Source: Opitutia bacterium UBA6410
Lineage (GTDB): Bacteria; Verrucomicrobiota; Verrucomicrobiia; Opitutales; Intestinicryptomonadaceae
NCBI GenBank assembly: GCA_002437405.1
Contig: DJPO01000029.1
Span: 1 to 24,758 of the forward strand
Length of the DNA stretch: 24,758 bases
Direction: 5' to 3'
In this document: one piece after another, positions 16,231-24,514 of the stretch
Position numbering within the stretch: position 1 is the stretch's first letter
Layout of the letters: the number at the start of each line of letters is the position of its first letter
Position numbers and translations under genes: made by a program
Notes under the pieces: model-generated
What the model was told of the DNA's origin: nothing
Database searches by the model: none
The model's input: only the letters and a program-made list of their open reading frames with translations

Positions 16231-17493
16231 ATGATAGACGTAAAAATTCTCAGGGAAAATCCCGAATTCGTGAAGGCGAAAGTCGCCCTCAAACACTTCG
16301 ACTGCGACATCGACGCAATCGTCGCGCTCGACGCCGAACGCCGCCGCGCCGTCGCACAGTTCGAAGACGCCCGCTCCGCCCAGAACGCCGCCAGCAAGGC
16401 GATGGCGGAACTCCCCAAGGGCTCGGACGAATTCAAGGCGAAGCTCGCCGAAATGAAGGAGGTTTCCAAGAAGGTCAAGGAGCTCGAAACCGCCGCCGAC
16501 GAAATCGAAAAACGCTGGAAGCAAATGCTCCTGACTATCCCCAATATGCCCGACGACAGCGTGCCCGTCGGCAAGTCCGCCGAGGACAACGTAACCGTCT
16601 ACACTTGGGGCGACGTCTCCAAAATCAAAAACGCGGTTCCCCACTGGGACATTCCGTACTTCGACAAGCTGCTCGACTTCCCGCGCGGCGTCAAGGTCAC
16701 GGGGGCGGGCTTCCCGTTCTATGTCGGCGATATGGCGCGTCTGGTTCGCTCGCTTCTGGCGTTCTTCCTCGACGAAGCCCGCCAAAACGGCTACCGCGAA
16801 CTCATGTGCCCGATAATGGTCAACACCGCCAGCGCGACGGCGACAGGCCAGCTCCCCGACAAGGAGGGGCAGATGTACCACGACGCCACCGACGACTATT
16901 ATATGATTCCCACCGCCGAAGTGCCCGTCACCAATTTCTACCGCAACGAGGTCTTCGACGAAGCGCAGCTGCCTGTCTACGCCTGCTCCTACACTCCGTG
17001 CTTCCGCCGCGAGGCGGGCAGCTGGGGCAAGGACGTGCGCGGGCTCAACCGCCTGCACCAGTTCGACAAAGTCGAGCTCGTAAAATGGGTTCACCCCGAC
17101 CACAGCTTCGAAGAGCTCGAAAAGCTCCGCAAGGACGCCGAGCGGATTCTCCAGAAGCTCGGTTTGCCCTACCGCGTGCTCGCAATCTGCACGGGCGACA
17201 TCGGCTTCCCGCACGCAAAACAGTTCGACCTCGAAGTCTGGGCGGCGGGGCAGCAGAAGTGGCTCGAAGTATCCAGCTGCTCGTGCTTCACGGACTTTCA
17301 GGCGCGCAGGGCGAATATCCGCTTCAAGGCGGCGGGCGGCAAACCCGCGTTCGTCCACACGCTCAACGGCTCGGGGCTCGCGATTCCGCGCGTCTTGGCG
17401 GCGTTGCTGGAAAACAATATCCGCGACGACGGCTCGATAGCAGTTCCCGAAGTGCTCAAGCACTGGTACGGTTCGGACACGCTCAAGGCGTAG
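16231..17493 (+). CDS. serS: SerS, seryl-tRNA synthetase
   Basis: A 420-residue class II aminoacyl-tRNA synthetase. The N-terminal region (about 30-105) is the long antiparallel coiled coil that grips tRNA-Ser. Class II motif 1 lies around LLAFFLDEARQNGYRELMCP, motif 2 is CFRREAGSWGKDVRGLNRLHQF, and motif 3 is NGSGLAIPRVLAALLENN. The TAEVP serine/ATP-binding segment is also present. The enzyme charges tRNA-Ser, and its product can also be used for selenocysteine. The ATG at 16231 gives the normal family N-terminus (MIDVKILRENPE). The frame stays open further upstream, through the terminator and into the previous gene, and that part is not coding. Confidence 0.98.
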   Translation: MIDVKILRENPEFVKAKVALKHFDCDIDAIVALDAERRRAVAQFEDARSAQNAASKAMAELPKGSDEFKAKLAEMKEVSKKVKELETAADEIEKRWKQMLLTIPNMPDDSVPVGKSAEDNVTVYTWGDVSKIKNAVPHWDIPYFDKLLDFPRGVKVTGAGFPFYVGDMARLVRSLLAFFLDEARQNGYRELMCPIMVNTASATATGQLPDKEGQMYHDATDDYYMIPTAEVPVTNFYRNEVFDEAQLPVYACSYTPCFRREAGSWGKDVRGLNRLHQFDKVELVKWVHPDHSFEELEKLRKDAERILQKLGLPYRVLAICTGDIGFPHAKQFDLEVWAAGQQKWLEVSSCSCFTDFQARRANIRFKAAGGKPAFVHTLNGSGLAIPRVLAALLENNIRDDGSIAVPEVLKHWYGSDTLKA

Positions 17494-17578
17494 CCCCGAA
17501 ATTCGCGCGCGGCGCGGCGGCTTTTGCGTCCGCCCGCCGCAAAAATAAAAAAATCTTTTCCCCCGATACGCGCAAAAA

Positions 17579-18910
17579 ATGTTTGAAGCCATAACGGAAA
17601 ACCTTTCCAAGACCCTCCGCAATCTGCGCGGACTGGGCAAGCTCACCGACGAAAATATGGCGGAGGCTCTCGGCGATGTCCGCAAGGCTCTGCTTTCCGC
17701 CGACGTGCACTTCAAGGTTGCGCGCGAATTCACCGAAAAGGTGCGCGAAAAGTGCGTGGGGTTGGAAGTCGTAAAATCGGTCACCCCCGGTCAGCAGGTC
17801 GTCAAGATTATCAGCGACGAGCTCGCAAACCTGCTCGGCGCGGGCGAAACCGACCTGTCGCCGATACGCCCGCTCAAGATAATGATGGTGGGTCTTCACG
17901 GCGCGGGCAAGACGACGACTTCCGCAAAGCTCGCGGCGTTGCTGCGCAAGCAGGGGCTAAAGCCCGCGCTGATTGCGTGCGACATCTACCGACCCGCGGC
18001 AATCGACCAGCTCGAAGTTCTCGGGCGGCAAATCGACGTTCCCGTATATTCGGATAGAAATTCCAAAGACGTTCCCGCGCTCGCCGAAAAGCTCGGTGCG
18101 CTCGCGGTTCAAAACGGCGCGAACGCCGTGATTTTCGACACCGCGGGCAGACTCCAAATCGACGAAGAGCTAATCGACGAAATCAAAAAACTCCGCGAGA
18201 GGGTCAACCCCAAGGAGGTTCTGTTAGTTGCCGACGCCGCATTGGGTCAGGAGGCGGTCAACGTCGCAAAGGCTTTCAACGAGGCGGTGCAGCTCACGGG
18301 GATTGTGATGACAAAGCTCGACGGCGACGCCCGCGGCGGTGCTGCGCTCTCGATAAAAACGGTCTCGGGCGCGCCGATAAAATTCGCGGGTACGGGCGAA
18401 AAAATTTCCGATTTCGAAGTTTTCCACGCCGACCGAATGGCGCAGCGCATTCTCGGAATGGGCGACATCGTAAGCCTCGTCGAAAAGGCGCAGGAAAACA
18501 TCGACATGCAGGAGGCGGCGAAAATGGCGGAAAAAATCCGCCGAGCCGACTTCAATCTCGAAGACTTCCTCGCGCAAATGCGCCAAATCAAAAAGCTCGG
18601 CTCGCTCGGCGGGATTATGAAAATGCTCCCCGGCCTCGGGGCGTCGGGCATACAAATCGGCGAAAAGGAGGAGGGCAGAGTCCGCCGAATGGAGGCGATT
18701 ATCCTCTCGATGACCCCCGCCGAAAGGCGCAACCCCGCGATAATAAACGCGCGCAGGCGCATAAGAATCGCAAACGGCTCGGGCACGCAGGTTCGCGACG
18801 TCAACACGCTGCTCAAGCAGTTCGAGCAAATGCGCAAGATGATGAAAATGATGAAGGGCGGCAAGGGCAGGCAGATGATGTCCTCGCTGATGTCGCGTTT
18901 CGGCGGGTAG
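17579..18910 (+). CDS. ffh: Ffh, signal recognition particle GTPase (SRP54)
   Basis: A 443-residue SRP protein with the three family domains. The N domain covers about 1-95. The GTPase (G) domain has the P-loop GLHGAGKTT (105-113), DTAGR (G3) and TKLDGDARGG (G4 region). A Met-rich M domain follows, with RRxRIAxGSGTQVRDVNTLLKQF and a QMRKMMKMMKGGKGRQMM tail. The P-loop carries His and Ala where GLQGSGKTT is usual. Ffh binds 4.5S RNA and signal sequences of nascent membrane proteins and delivers ribosomes to FtsY. It begins 85 bases after serS, in a gap with a GC-rich hairpin but no clear promoter, so it may be co-transcribed with serS. Confidence 0.98.
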   Translation: MFEAITENLSKTLRNLRGLGKLTDENMAEALGDVRKALLSADVHFKVAREFTEKVREKCVGLEVVKSVTPGQQVVKIISDELANLLGAGETDLSPIRPLKIMMVGLHGAGKTTTSAKLAALLRKQGLKPALIACDIYRPAAIDQLEVLGRQIDVPVYSDRNSKDVPALAEKLGALAVQNGANAVIFDTAGRLQIDEELIDEIKKLRERVNPKEVLLVADAALGQEAVNVAKAFNEAVQLTGIVMTKLDGDARGGAALSIKTVSGAPIKFAGTGEKISDFEVFHADRMAQRILGMGDIVSLVEKAQENIDMQEAAKMAEKIRRADFNLEDFLAQMRQIKKLGSLGGIMKMLPGLGASGIQIGEKEEGRVRRMEAIILSMTPAERRNPAIINARRRIRIANGSGTQVRDVNTLLKQFEQMRKMMKMMKGGKGRQMMSSLMSRFGG

Positions 18911-18914
18911 GCGC

Positions 18915-20156
18915 GTGCAGGCGGCGGACAAAGTCTTTTTCGTCGACCCGCCCACGGGCGAAAAAATCGGGTACGGGCGGTTTTTGTCCGAACTCTCCCG
19001 AATGGACGAATACCGCAAATTCGTCAAAGCCGATTCGGTCTACGAATATTTTAAGGCTTTTGTTTTTGCGTGCCTGCTTGATAGGGAAATCGTGCTGCTC
19101 GACTCCGACTTCTCGGACGCGGAAATCCGCGGCCTTGTCGACCTTCCGATGTCCGAAATTTCGCACTCGGAGCGCGTCGCACCCGTAGTAGTTCCCGACA
19201 TTCCCGCGCTCGTCGGGCGGCTAAAAAAATGCGCGAATTTCCGCGCGACGCTGTTTACATCGGGCACGACTGGGCGTCCGAAAAAAGTTTCGCACACGCT
19301 CGCGGGGCTTTCGCGCTTCGTGAGAGTCGGGGCGAACCACACGGACGACGTTTGGGGCTTTGCGTACAACCCCACGCATATGGCGGGATTGCAGGTCTTT
19401 TTGCAGGCGCTCTTTAACGGCAACACGGTAGTGCGGCTCTTCGGGCTGGGGCGCGGCGAAATCTTTTCGGCAATCGCCGACTATCAAATTACGCACATAT
19501 CCGCGACCCCCACTTTTTATAGAATGCTGCTCCCGCCCGCCACACAATTCGCGCAGGTAAGGCGAATTACTTCGGGCGGCGAACGGTTCACCCCGAGTTT
19601 GTCGGCGGAAATGGAAAAAATGTTCCCGAACGCGAAAATCGCGAACGTCTACGCGTCAACCGAGGCGGGCACGCTCTTTGCGGCGGACGGCGACAAATTC
19701 ACGGTGAAGGACGCAATGCGCCCGCTCGTGAAAATAGGCGGCGGAGAGCTGTTTTTGCACAAGTCGCTCTTGGGCGAATCGGACTCGTTCGCGCTCGACG
19801 GCGACTGGTACGCGACGGGCGACATCGTCGAAGTCGTCTCCGAAAATCCCCTTTCTCTGAAATTCGCCCGCCGCAAAAGCGATATGATAAACACGGGCGG
19901 GTACAAGGTGAATCCGCGCGAAGTGGAGGACGCCCTGCTCGCCGTCGGCGGAATAAAACAGGCGGCGGTCTACGGGCGCGCCAACCCGATTCTGGGGAAC
20001 GTCGTCTGTGCGAAAGTCGTCCCGATGGGCGGCGGAATCGACGAAGCCGCCGTGCGCGAAGCCTTGCGGAAAACCCTGCAGGGCTTCAAAATCCCGCGGA
20101 TAATCGAGATAGTAGATGAGCTTCCGCAGACACGCACGGGCAAGTCGCTCGCGTAG
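18915..20156 (+). CDS. Small AMP-forming acyl-CoA ligase, MenE-like
   Basis: A 413-residue ANL-superfamily enzyme that activates a carboxylate with ATP and passes it to CoA. The core motifs are TLFTSGTTGRPKK (112-124), YASTE (246-250), TGD (301-303), the hinge-side RRKSDMINTGGYKVNP (319-334) and the catalytic lysine Lys410 in TRTGKS at the extreme C-terminus. The short N-terminal domain resembles o-succinylbenzoate-CoA ligase (MenE), but no other menaquinone gene is present, so the acid substrate is unknown. The start is a GTG four bases after the ffh stop codon. It is kept because the N-terminal DKVFFVDPPTGEKIGYGRFL segment belongs to the family and the first ATG is 30 codons further in. Coupling with ffh is likely. 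Confidence 0.88.
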   Translation: MQAADKVFFVDPPTGEKIGYGRFLSELSRMDEYRKFVKADSVYEYFKAFVFACLLDREIVLLDSDFSDAEIRGLVDLPMSEISHSERVAPVVVPDIPALVGRLKKCANFRATLFTSGTTGRPKKVSHTLAGLSRFVRVGANHTDDVWGFAYNPTHMAGLQVFLQALFNGNTVVRLFGLGRGEIFSAIADYQITHISATPTFYRMLLPPATQFAQVRRITSGGERFTPSLSAEMEKMFPNAKIANVYASTEAGTLFAADGDKFTVKDAMRPLVKIGGGELFLHKSLLGESDSFALDGDWYATGDIVEVVSENPLSLKFARRKSDMINTGGYKVNPREVEDALLAVGGIKQAAVYGRANPILGNVVCAKVVPMGGGIDEAAVREALRKTLQGFKIPRIIEIVDELPQTRTGKSLA

Positions 20157-20160
20157 GATT

Positions 20161-20215
20161 TCCGCCGCCGCAGAGCCGCGCGGATTCGCCAAAAATGCGG
20201 GCGCGGGCGGATTTT
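20161..20215 (+). terminator. Possible terminator after the acyl-CoA ligase gene
   Basis: TCCGCCGC (20161-20168) can pair with GCGGGCGGA (20203-20211) with one bulged G, and TTTT follows at 20212-20215. The loop is long (34 bases) and the T run short. The T run is shared with the palindrome that starts at 20211. Confidence 0.35.
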
Positions 20216-20227
20216 AACAGTTAAAAT
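20211..20227. promoter_or_regulatory. Palindromic operator candidate upstream of the GH97 gene
   Basis: ATTTTAAC-A-GTTAAAAT is a perfect 8-bp inverted repeat around one central base. Its centre is 62 bases before the GH97 start codon and 50 bases before the predicted -10 box. An almost identical site lies before the GH42-like gene at 22381. The spacing suits an activator that binds about 60 bases upstream of the transcription start, but the regulator is not known. Confidence 0.6.
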
Positions 20228-20246
20228 TTTTTTTCCGTTATTTGTT

Positions 20247-20274
20247 TTGATACGCCCGCAATATTGCGTATAAC
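20247..20274 (+). promoter_or_regulatory. Promoter of the GH97 gene
   Basis: TTGATA (20247-20252, five of six consensus bases), a 16-base spacer and TATAAC (20269-20274, five of six) form a good sigma70-type promoter. The start site should fall at about 20280-20282, which is the A of the start codon at 20281. Confidence 0.6.
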
Positions 20275-20280
20275 GGCTGT

Positions 20281-22326
20281 ATGAAAAATTTTATATGCAT
20301 ACTTGGGGGGCTCGCGCTCGGGATTAACCTGCTCGGCGCGGCGGACTATTCGGTAAAATCGCCCGACGGCAAAATTTCGGCGACGGTCTCGGCGGAAAAC
20401 GACGGGCTGTATTTCTCGGTATCCGCCGACGGAAAGGTTTTGCTCGACAGGGCGGGAATCGGAATGGACACCTCGGCGGGGCAGTTCGGTGCGGGTGCGC
20501 AGGCGAAAAAGCCCGAATACAAAAAAGTGTCGCAGACTCTGGAAAACGCGCTGGGCACAAAGCGCAAAATTGCCGACAACTACAACGAAATGCTCGTGGA
20601 TTTCGGCAAATTTTCCCTCTTGGTGCGCGCGTACGACGAAGCCGCGGCATACCGCTTTCAGGCGCAGACGGACGGCGGAGAGTTGACGGTAAAGAGCGAA
20701 AAGCTCGACCTGCCGCTCGCGGGCGACACCAAGGTTATCGCGACATACACATGGGGCGTAAATACGTCGTTCGAATCGCCCTACACGCGCACGACCCCCG
20801 ACGGAATGAAAAAGGCGGGCGCAAATATCGCATCGTCAATGCCGTTTATTTTCGAAAAGGCGGGAATGAAAGTAGCGCTCGTCGAATCCGACGTCTTAGA
20901 CTACCCCGGTTTGCGAATCGCCTGCCGCGAGGGTGACAAAGTCCCGCACGCCGTGTTCTCGCCGCTGCCAAAGACGCTCGTCCAGCGCGGCAACAAGCTC
21001 GTCGCGGGCGAGACGTTCGACTGCATCGCAAAAACTTCCGCCAAGCGTCAGTTCCCGTGGAGGGCGTTTATCGCCGCGCGTCGGGACATTGATTTGGCGG
21101 ACAACGACACGGCGTACAAGCTCGCGACGGCGTCGAAAATCGGCGACGCTTCGTGGATTAAGGCGGGCAATTCGACGTGGGACTGGTGGGTCAACTGGAA
21201 CACAGAAGGGGTCGATTTCAAGTGCGGCTTTAACGAAGATATGTGCAAGTATTATATAGACTTCGCCGCCGCGAACGACATTCCCTACATAACGCTCGAC
21301 GCGGGCTGGCACATCGGACGCGGCGGACTCGGCGCAAATTCGTTCTACCTCAACTCCGAGGAAAAATCCGCGTTTATGGAGCAGTACAACAAGGACGAAA
21401 ACTACGTTAACGGCAAGCCCTATGTCGACATTCCGTCCGTCGTGAAATATGCCCACGCGCGCGGCAAAAAAGTCCTGATTTGGTCGCTGAGCAAAGTGCT
21501 CTACGCGTATCCCGAAAAGGCTCTTGACCTCTTCAAAAGCTGGGGAGTTGACGGGCTAAAAATCGACTTCAACGACCGCGACGACCAGCTGATGATGCGC
21601 CATCTCGAAAACATCACGCGCCTTGCCGCCGAACGCCAAATGCTCATCGAATGGCACGGCTGCCCCGCCCCCGCGGGATTCTCGCGCACCTACCCCAACG
21701 CGATTACTTTCGAGGGCGTCCACGGCGCGGAAGTCAACAAGTGGTCGAAGAGCGTAACGCCGTCGCACAATGTCGACTTGGTTTTCACGCGTATGTTGCT
21801 CGGGGCGATGGACTACACCCCTGGCGGTATGCGCAACTCCAGCCAACGCAGCTTTACGGTCGTAAAGGACATTCCGCGGGTTCAGGGGACGCGCGCGCAC
21901 ATGGCGGCGCAGTACGTCCTGTTCTTCAGCCCCCTCCAGATGATTTCCGATATGCCCAGCACCTATATGCGCGAAGGCAAGTTGCTCGAGTTCATCGCCC
22001 AGACGCCGAGCGTTTGGGACGAGACTAAGGCAATCGAGGGCGAAATCGGCAAATACGTCGTAGTCGCGCGCCGCAGCGGCGACAAGTGGTACATCGGCGG
22101 AATGTGCGACTGGGACGGGAAGGAAGTCGAAATCGACCTCTCGAAAATCCTGCCCGAGGGCGGAAAATATCTGGCGAAAATCGTGCGCGACACGGTGAAC
22201 TCCAACGACATTCCCGAGGACTATAAAATCGAAACCAAAAAGGTCTCGGCGGACGGCAAGCTCAAGCTCAAGATGCAAAGCGGCGGCGGGTTCGCGGTTC
22301 GCCTGCAACCCTACACTTTGCGCTGA
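20281..22326 (+). CDS. GH97 family glycoside hydrolase, retaining (alpha-galactosidase-like) type
   Basis: A 681-residue secreted enzyme. The signal peptide covers about residues 1-21 (LGGLALGINLLGA core). An N-terminal beta-super-sandwich (about 22-290) is followed by a TIM barrel starting at WDWWVNWNTEGVDF (300-313), with YITLDAGWH (336-344) as a barrel strand, and a C-terminal beta domain from about residue 590. GH97 has inverting and retaining members. This protein has Asp429 in GLKIDF at the place of the retaining nucleophile, and 'HGCPAPAG' rather than the 'HEAVRPTG' of the inverting SusB group. Glu484 (HGAE), 55 residues after Asp429, fits the acid/base. I therefore expect alpha-galactoside cleavage rather than SusB-like alpha-glucoside cleavage (inference). 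It has its own promoter and terminator. Confidence 0.93.
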   Translation: MKNFICILGGLALGINLLGAADYSVKSPDGKISATVSAENDGLYFSVSADGKVLLDRAGIGMDTSAGQFGAGAQAKKPEYKKVSQTLENALGTKRKIADNYNEMLVDFGKFSLLVRAYDEAAAYRFQAQTDGGELTVKSEKLDLPLAGDTKVIATYTWGVNTSFESPYTRTTPDGMKKAGANIASSMPFIFEKAGMKVALVESDVLDYPGLRIACREGDKVPHAVFSPLPKTLVQRGNKLVAGETFDCIAKTSAKRQFPWRAFIAARRDIDLADNDTAYKLATASKIGDASWIKAGNSTWDWWVNWNTEGVDFKCGFNEDMCKYYIDFAAANDIPYITLDAGWHIGRGGLGANSFYLNSEEKSAFMEQYNKDENYVNGKPYVDIPSVVKYAHARGKKVLIWSLSKVLYAYPEKALDLFKSWGVDGLKIDFNDRDDQLMMRHLENITRLAAERQMLIEWHGCPAPAGFSRTYPNAITFEGVHGAEVNKWSKSVTPSHNVDLVFTRMLLGAMDYTPGGMRNSSQRSFTVVKDIPRVQGTRAHMAAQYVLFFSPLQMISDMPSTYMREGKLLEFIAQTPSVWDETKAIEGEIGKYVVVARRSGDKWYIGGMCDWDGKEVEIDLSKILPEGGKYLAKIVRDTVNSNDIPEDYKIETKKVSADGKLKLKMQSGGGFAVRLQPYTLR

Positions 22327-22351
22327 TTTTTACCGACATCGCGAATTTTGC

Positions 22352-22385
22352 GGGAGGGCGGCTTCGGCCACCCTCCCTTTATTTT
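22352..22385 (+). terminator. Intrinsic terminator of the GH97 gene
   Basis: GGGAGGG (22352-22358) pairs with CCCTCCC (22371-22377). Above a C/A mismatch, GGC/GCC closes a stable TTCG tetraloop (22363-22366). The tail TTTATTTT follows and runs into the palindrome at 22381. Confidence 0.88.
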
Positions 22386-22397
22386 AACTGTTGAAAT
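22381..22397. promoter_or_regulatory. Palindromic operator candidate upstream of the GH42-like gene
   Basis: ATTTTAAC-T-GTTGAAAT matches the GH97 site at 20211 in 15 of 17 bases and keeps the inverted repeat with one G·T-type mismatch. Its centre is 65 bases before the ATG at 22454. The match with the GH97 upstream region continues beyond the palindrome, giving 31 of 39 identical bases without gaps (20211-20249 against 22381-22419). Confidence 0.6.
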
Positions 22398-22416
22398 TTT
22401 TATCCGCTTTTTTGTC

Positions 22417-22442
22417 TTGGGGCACGGCGGAATTTTTGTAAT
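22417..22442 (+). promoter_or_regulatory. Weak promoter candidate of the GH42-like gene
   Basis: TGTAAT (22437-22442) matches five of six -10 bases. The -35 side is poor: TTGGGG (22417-22422) gives a 14-base spacer and TTGTCT (22412-22417) a 19-base spacer. A weak -35 box together with the operator 48 bases before the -10 box would fit a promoter that needs an activator. Confidence 0.4.
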
Positions 22443-22453
22443 AGTTGGATTAT

Positions 22454-24490
22454 ATGAAAATTTTTGGGAAATTTATTTTTTTTGCGGCGTTTGTAGCGTC
22501 GGCATTTGCGGCAAAATTTTCCGCCGCGCAGGAGGATTTTTTCGGGACGCCCAAGTTCGGCGCGCAGGTATACATCGAGCCAGGGCAAACGCCCGAGTAT
22601 ACCGAAAACCTCTTCAAACAGCTGAAGGAAAACGGAATGAAAATCTGCCGTATCCGCCTGTTCGAACGCTATATGCGCACGCCCGACGGCGGCTGGGACT
22701 TCTCGCTTTTCGACAGGGCAATGCGGCTCGCCCAAAAGTACGACATCAAAGTAGCCGCGACGTTTTTCCCCTACACCGAATACGGCGACATCAGCGGCTG
22801 GAAGTTCCCGAAGTCGCAAAAGCAGCTCGACGACTTCGCCGCGTATCTTGAAAAGGCGGTAAACCATTTCAAAAAGTACGACTGCATTTTCACTTGGGTT
22901 CTGATGAACGAACCGGGGGGCGGATTCCGCGGCAAGTTCGTCGAGGAAAAACGCGCCCGCTGGAATGCCGAAAATCCGCCGAAAAAATACCTATCCGACG
23001 GCTATTTGGCGCAGGCGGACCTGCGCGAATGGAAGTTCCGCAACGCCGCCACGAGCGAAATGCTCGAGTGGGTCGCCGCCCAAGTGCGCAAATACGACCC
23101 CAAAAGACCCCTGCACGTCAACAACCACTCTCTCTTTAAAATGGCGCACGAATACGACTTCCCGCGCTGGCGCAAGTTCCTGACGACCCTCGGCGGCTCG
23201 GCGCACCCGAGCTGGCATTTCGGCGACTTCGACAGAAGCGAATTCGACGTCGCAATGCTCGCCTATTCCGAAATTATAAACTCGGGCGCGGGGACAATCC
23301 CGTGGTTTATGACCGAACTTCAGGGCGGCAACAACACCTTTTCGGGCGAACGCGCGATGTGCCCGACAAAGGACGAAACCACCCAATGGCTCTGGGAGAT
23401 TGTCGCGACAAACGCTCGCGGCGCGATTTTCTGGACACTCAACGCGAAGATGTCGAGCTTCGAGTCGGGCGAATGGGGGCTGCTGGACTACCTCGGCGAA
23501 CCGTCCGATAGGCTCAAAGCCGCCGCAAAAGTTGCGCGTTGCATAGACGCAAACGCGGATATTTTCAAGTCCGCGCGAAAGTACGATACAAAGGCGACAA
23601 TCCTCTATGTAAAGGAAAGCCTGCAGGCGGAAAAGGCGATGGCGGTCTACCGCAAGGAAAAGGGAATGATTTGGCTCGAAATGCTCGGATTTTTCAAGGC
23701 GTGGGCGCATAGCGGGGTAGGGGCGACGCTGGCGTCGTTCGACGAATACGATTTCGGGAAATCCGACTATTCGGGCGAAACTGTTGTGCTCGCAAACCAA
23801 ATAGCCCTGCCGCGCGGGTCGGGGGAAAAGCTCGAAAACTTCGTCTCCAAAGGCGGAACGCTGATAATCACGGGGCTTACGGGATATTATGACGAAGACC
23901 TGCGCTGCACGATGATGGGCGGCTTCGAATACGAAAAACTCTTCGGCGGGCTGATTCGCGAATTTAAACATATCGACACGTCCGTGGAGATTTCCGTCCC
24001 CGACGGCAACCTAAGCGGCAGCCGCTGGAAGGGAATTATCCGCCCGAGCAATACCGCAAAAGTGCTCTGCGAAAAGGACGGCGAGGTTCTCGCGCTCGAA
24101 AACAAATTCGGGAAAGGCAAAGTGGTGTGGATTCCGACGCTGCTGGCGTACGGCGAAAAAAGCCTCGCCGACTGGCTCGGCAAAACGGTTGCGGTAGACG
24201 CGCCCATATCGTTTGCGGCATACGAATCGGGCGCGCAAATGAAGCTTATGAAGTCCGATAAAGGATACATAGCGATAGTCGTGAACAACAGTTCTCCGAT
24301 TTTCGCTTCGTCGTCCGTATTTTCGGCGGGACGCTCTGAAACTCCGCGCGAAATAAAGCTCAAGGTCGCGGAAAACATGGGAAGCCCGAAAATAATTTTC
24401 GCAAACAAAGGGGCGAAAATAGGCGGAGACAGATTGCGGATAAATTCCGCCGAAACGGCGGTAATATTCTGGGAGAAATCCGAAAAATAA
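22454..24490 (+). CDS. Secreted GH42-like beta-galactosidase-type glycoside hydrolase
   Basis: A 678-residue exported enzyme with a signal peptide (residues 1-20, ending near AFA-AKF). The catalytic TIM barrel spans about 30-370. The clan GH-A acid/base motif is N152-E153-P154 on strand 4, and the nucleophile is Glu288 in WFMTELQGG on strand 7. Residues about 380-545 form a Rossmann-like domain (TVVLANQIALPRG, GGTLIITGLTGYYDE) like the trimerisation domain of GH42. A small beta domain with VVNNSS ends the protein. A beta-galactosidase or related activity is the likely role, but GH5-like or newer clan-A families cannot be excluded. The start is the ATG at 22454; a TTG three codons upstream is less likely. 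The upstream palindrome links it to the GH97 gene. Confidence 0.85.
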   Translation: MKIFGKFIFFAAFVASAFAAKFSAAQEDFFGTPKFGAQVYIEPGQTPEYTENLFKQLKENGMKICRIRLFERYMRTPDGGWDFSLFDRAMRLAQKYDIKVAATFFPYTEYGDISGWKFPKSQKQLDDFAAYLEKAVNHFKKYDCIFTWVLMNEPGGGFRGKFVEEKRARWNAENPPKKYLSDGYLAQADLREWKFRNAATSEMLEWVAAQVRKYDPKRPLHVNNHSLFKMAHEYDFPRWRKFLTTLGGSAHPSWHFGDFDRSEFDVAMLAYSEIINSGAGTIPWFMTELQGGNNTFSGERAMCPTKDETTQWLWEIVATNARGAIFWTLNAKMSSFESGEWGLLDYLGEPSDRLKAAAKVARCIDANADIFKSARKYDTKATILYVKESLQAEKAMAVYRKEKGMIWLEMLGFFKAWAHSGVGATLASFDEYDFGKSDYSGETVVLANQIALPRGSGEKLENFVSKGGTLIITGLTGYYDEDLRCTMMGGFEYEKLFGGLIREFKHIDTSVEISVPDGNLSGSRWKGIIRPSNTAKVLCEKDGEVLALENKFGKGKVVWIPTLLAYGEKSLADWLGKTVAVDAPISFAAYESGAQMKLMKSDKGYIAIVVNNSSPIFASSSVFSAGRSETPREIKLKVAENMGSPKIIFANKGAKIGGDRLRINSAETAVIFWEKSEK

Positions 24491-24514
24491 AACACCGATT
24501 TTGCCGAAAAAGGA

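Noticed and set aside
17514..17540. GC-rich hairpin between serS and ffh as a terminator
   Set aside because: A 7-bp stem exists (GCGGCGG/CCGCCGC), but A residues rather than a T run follow it on the plus strand.
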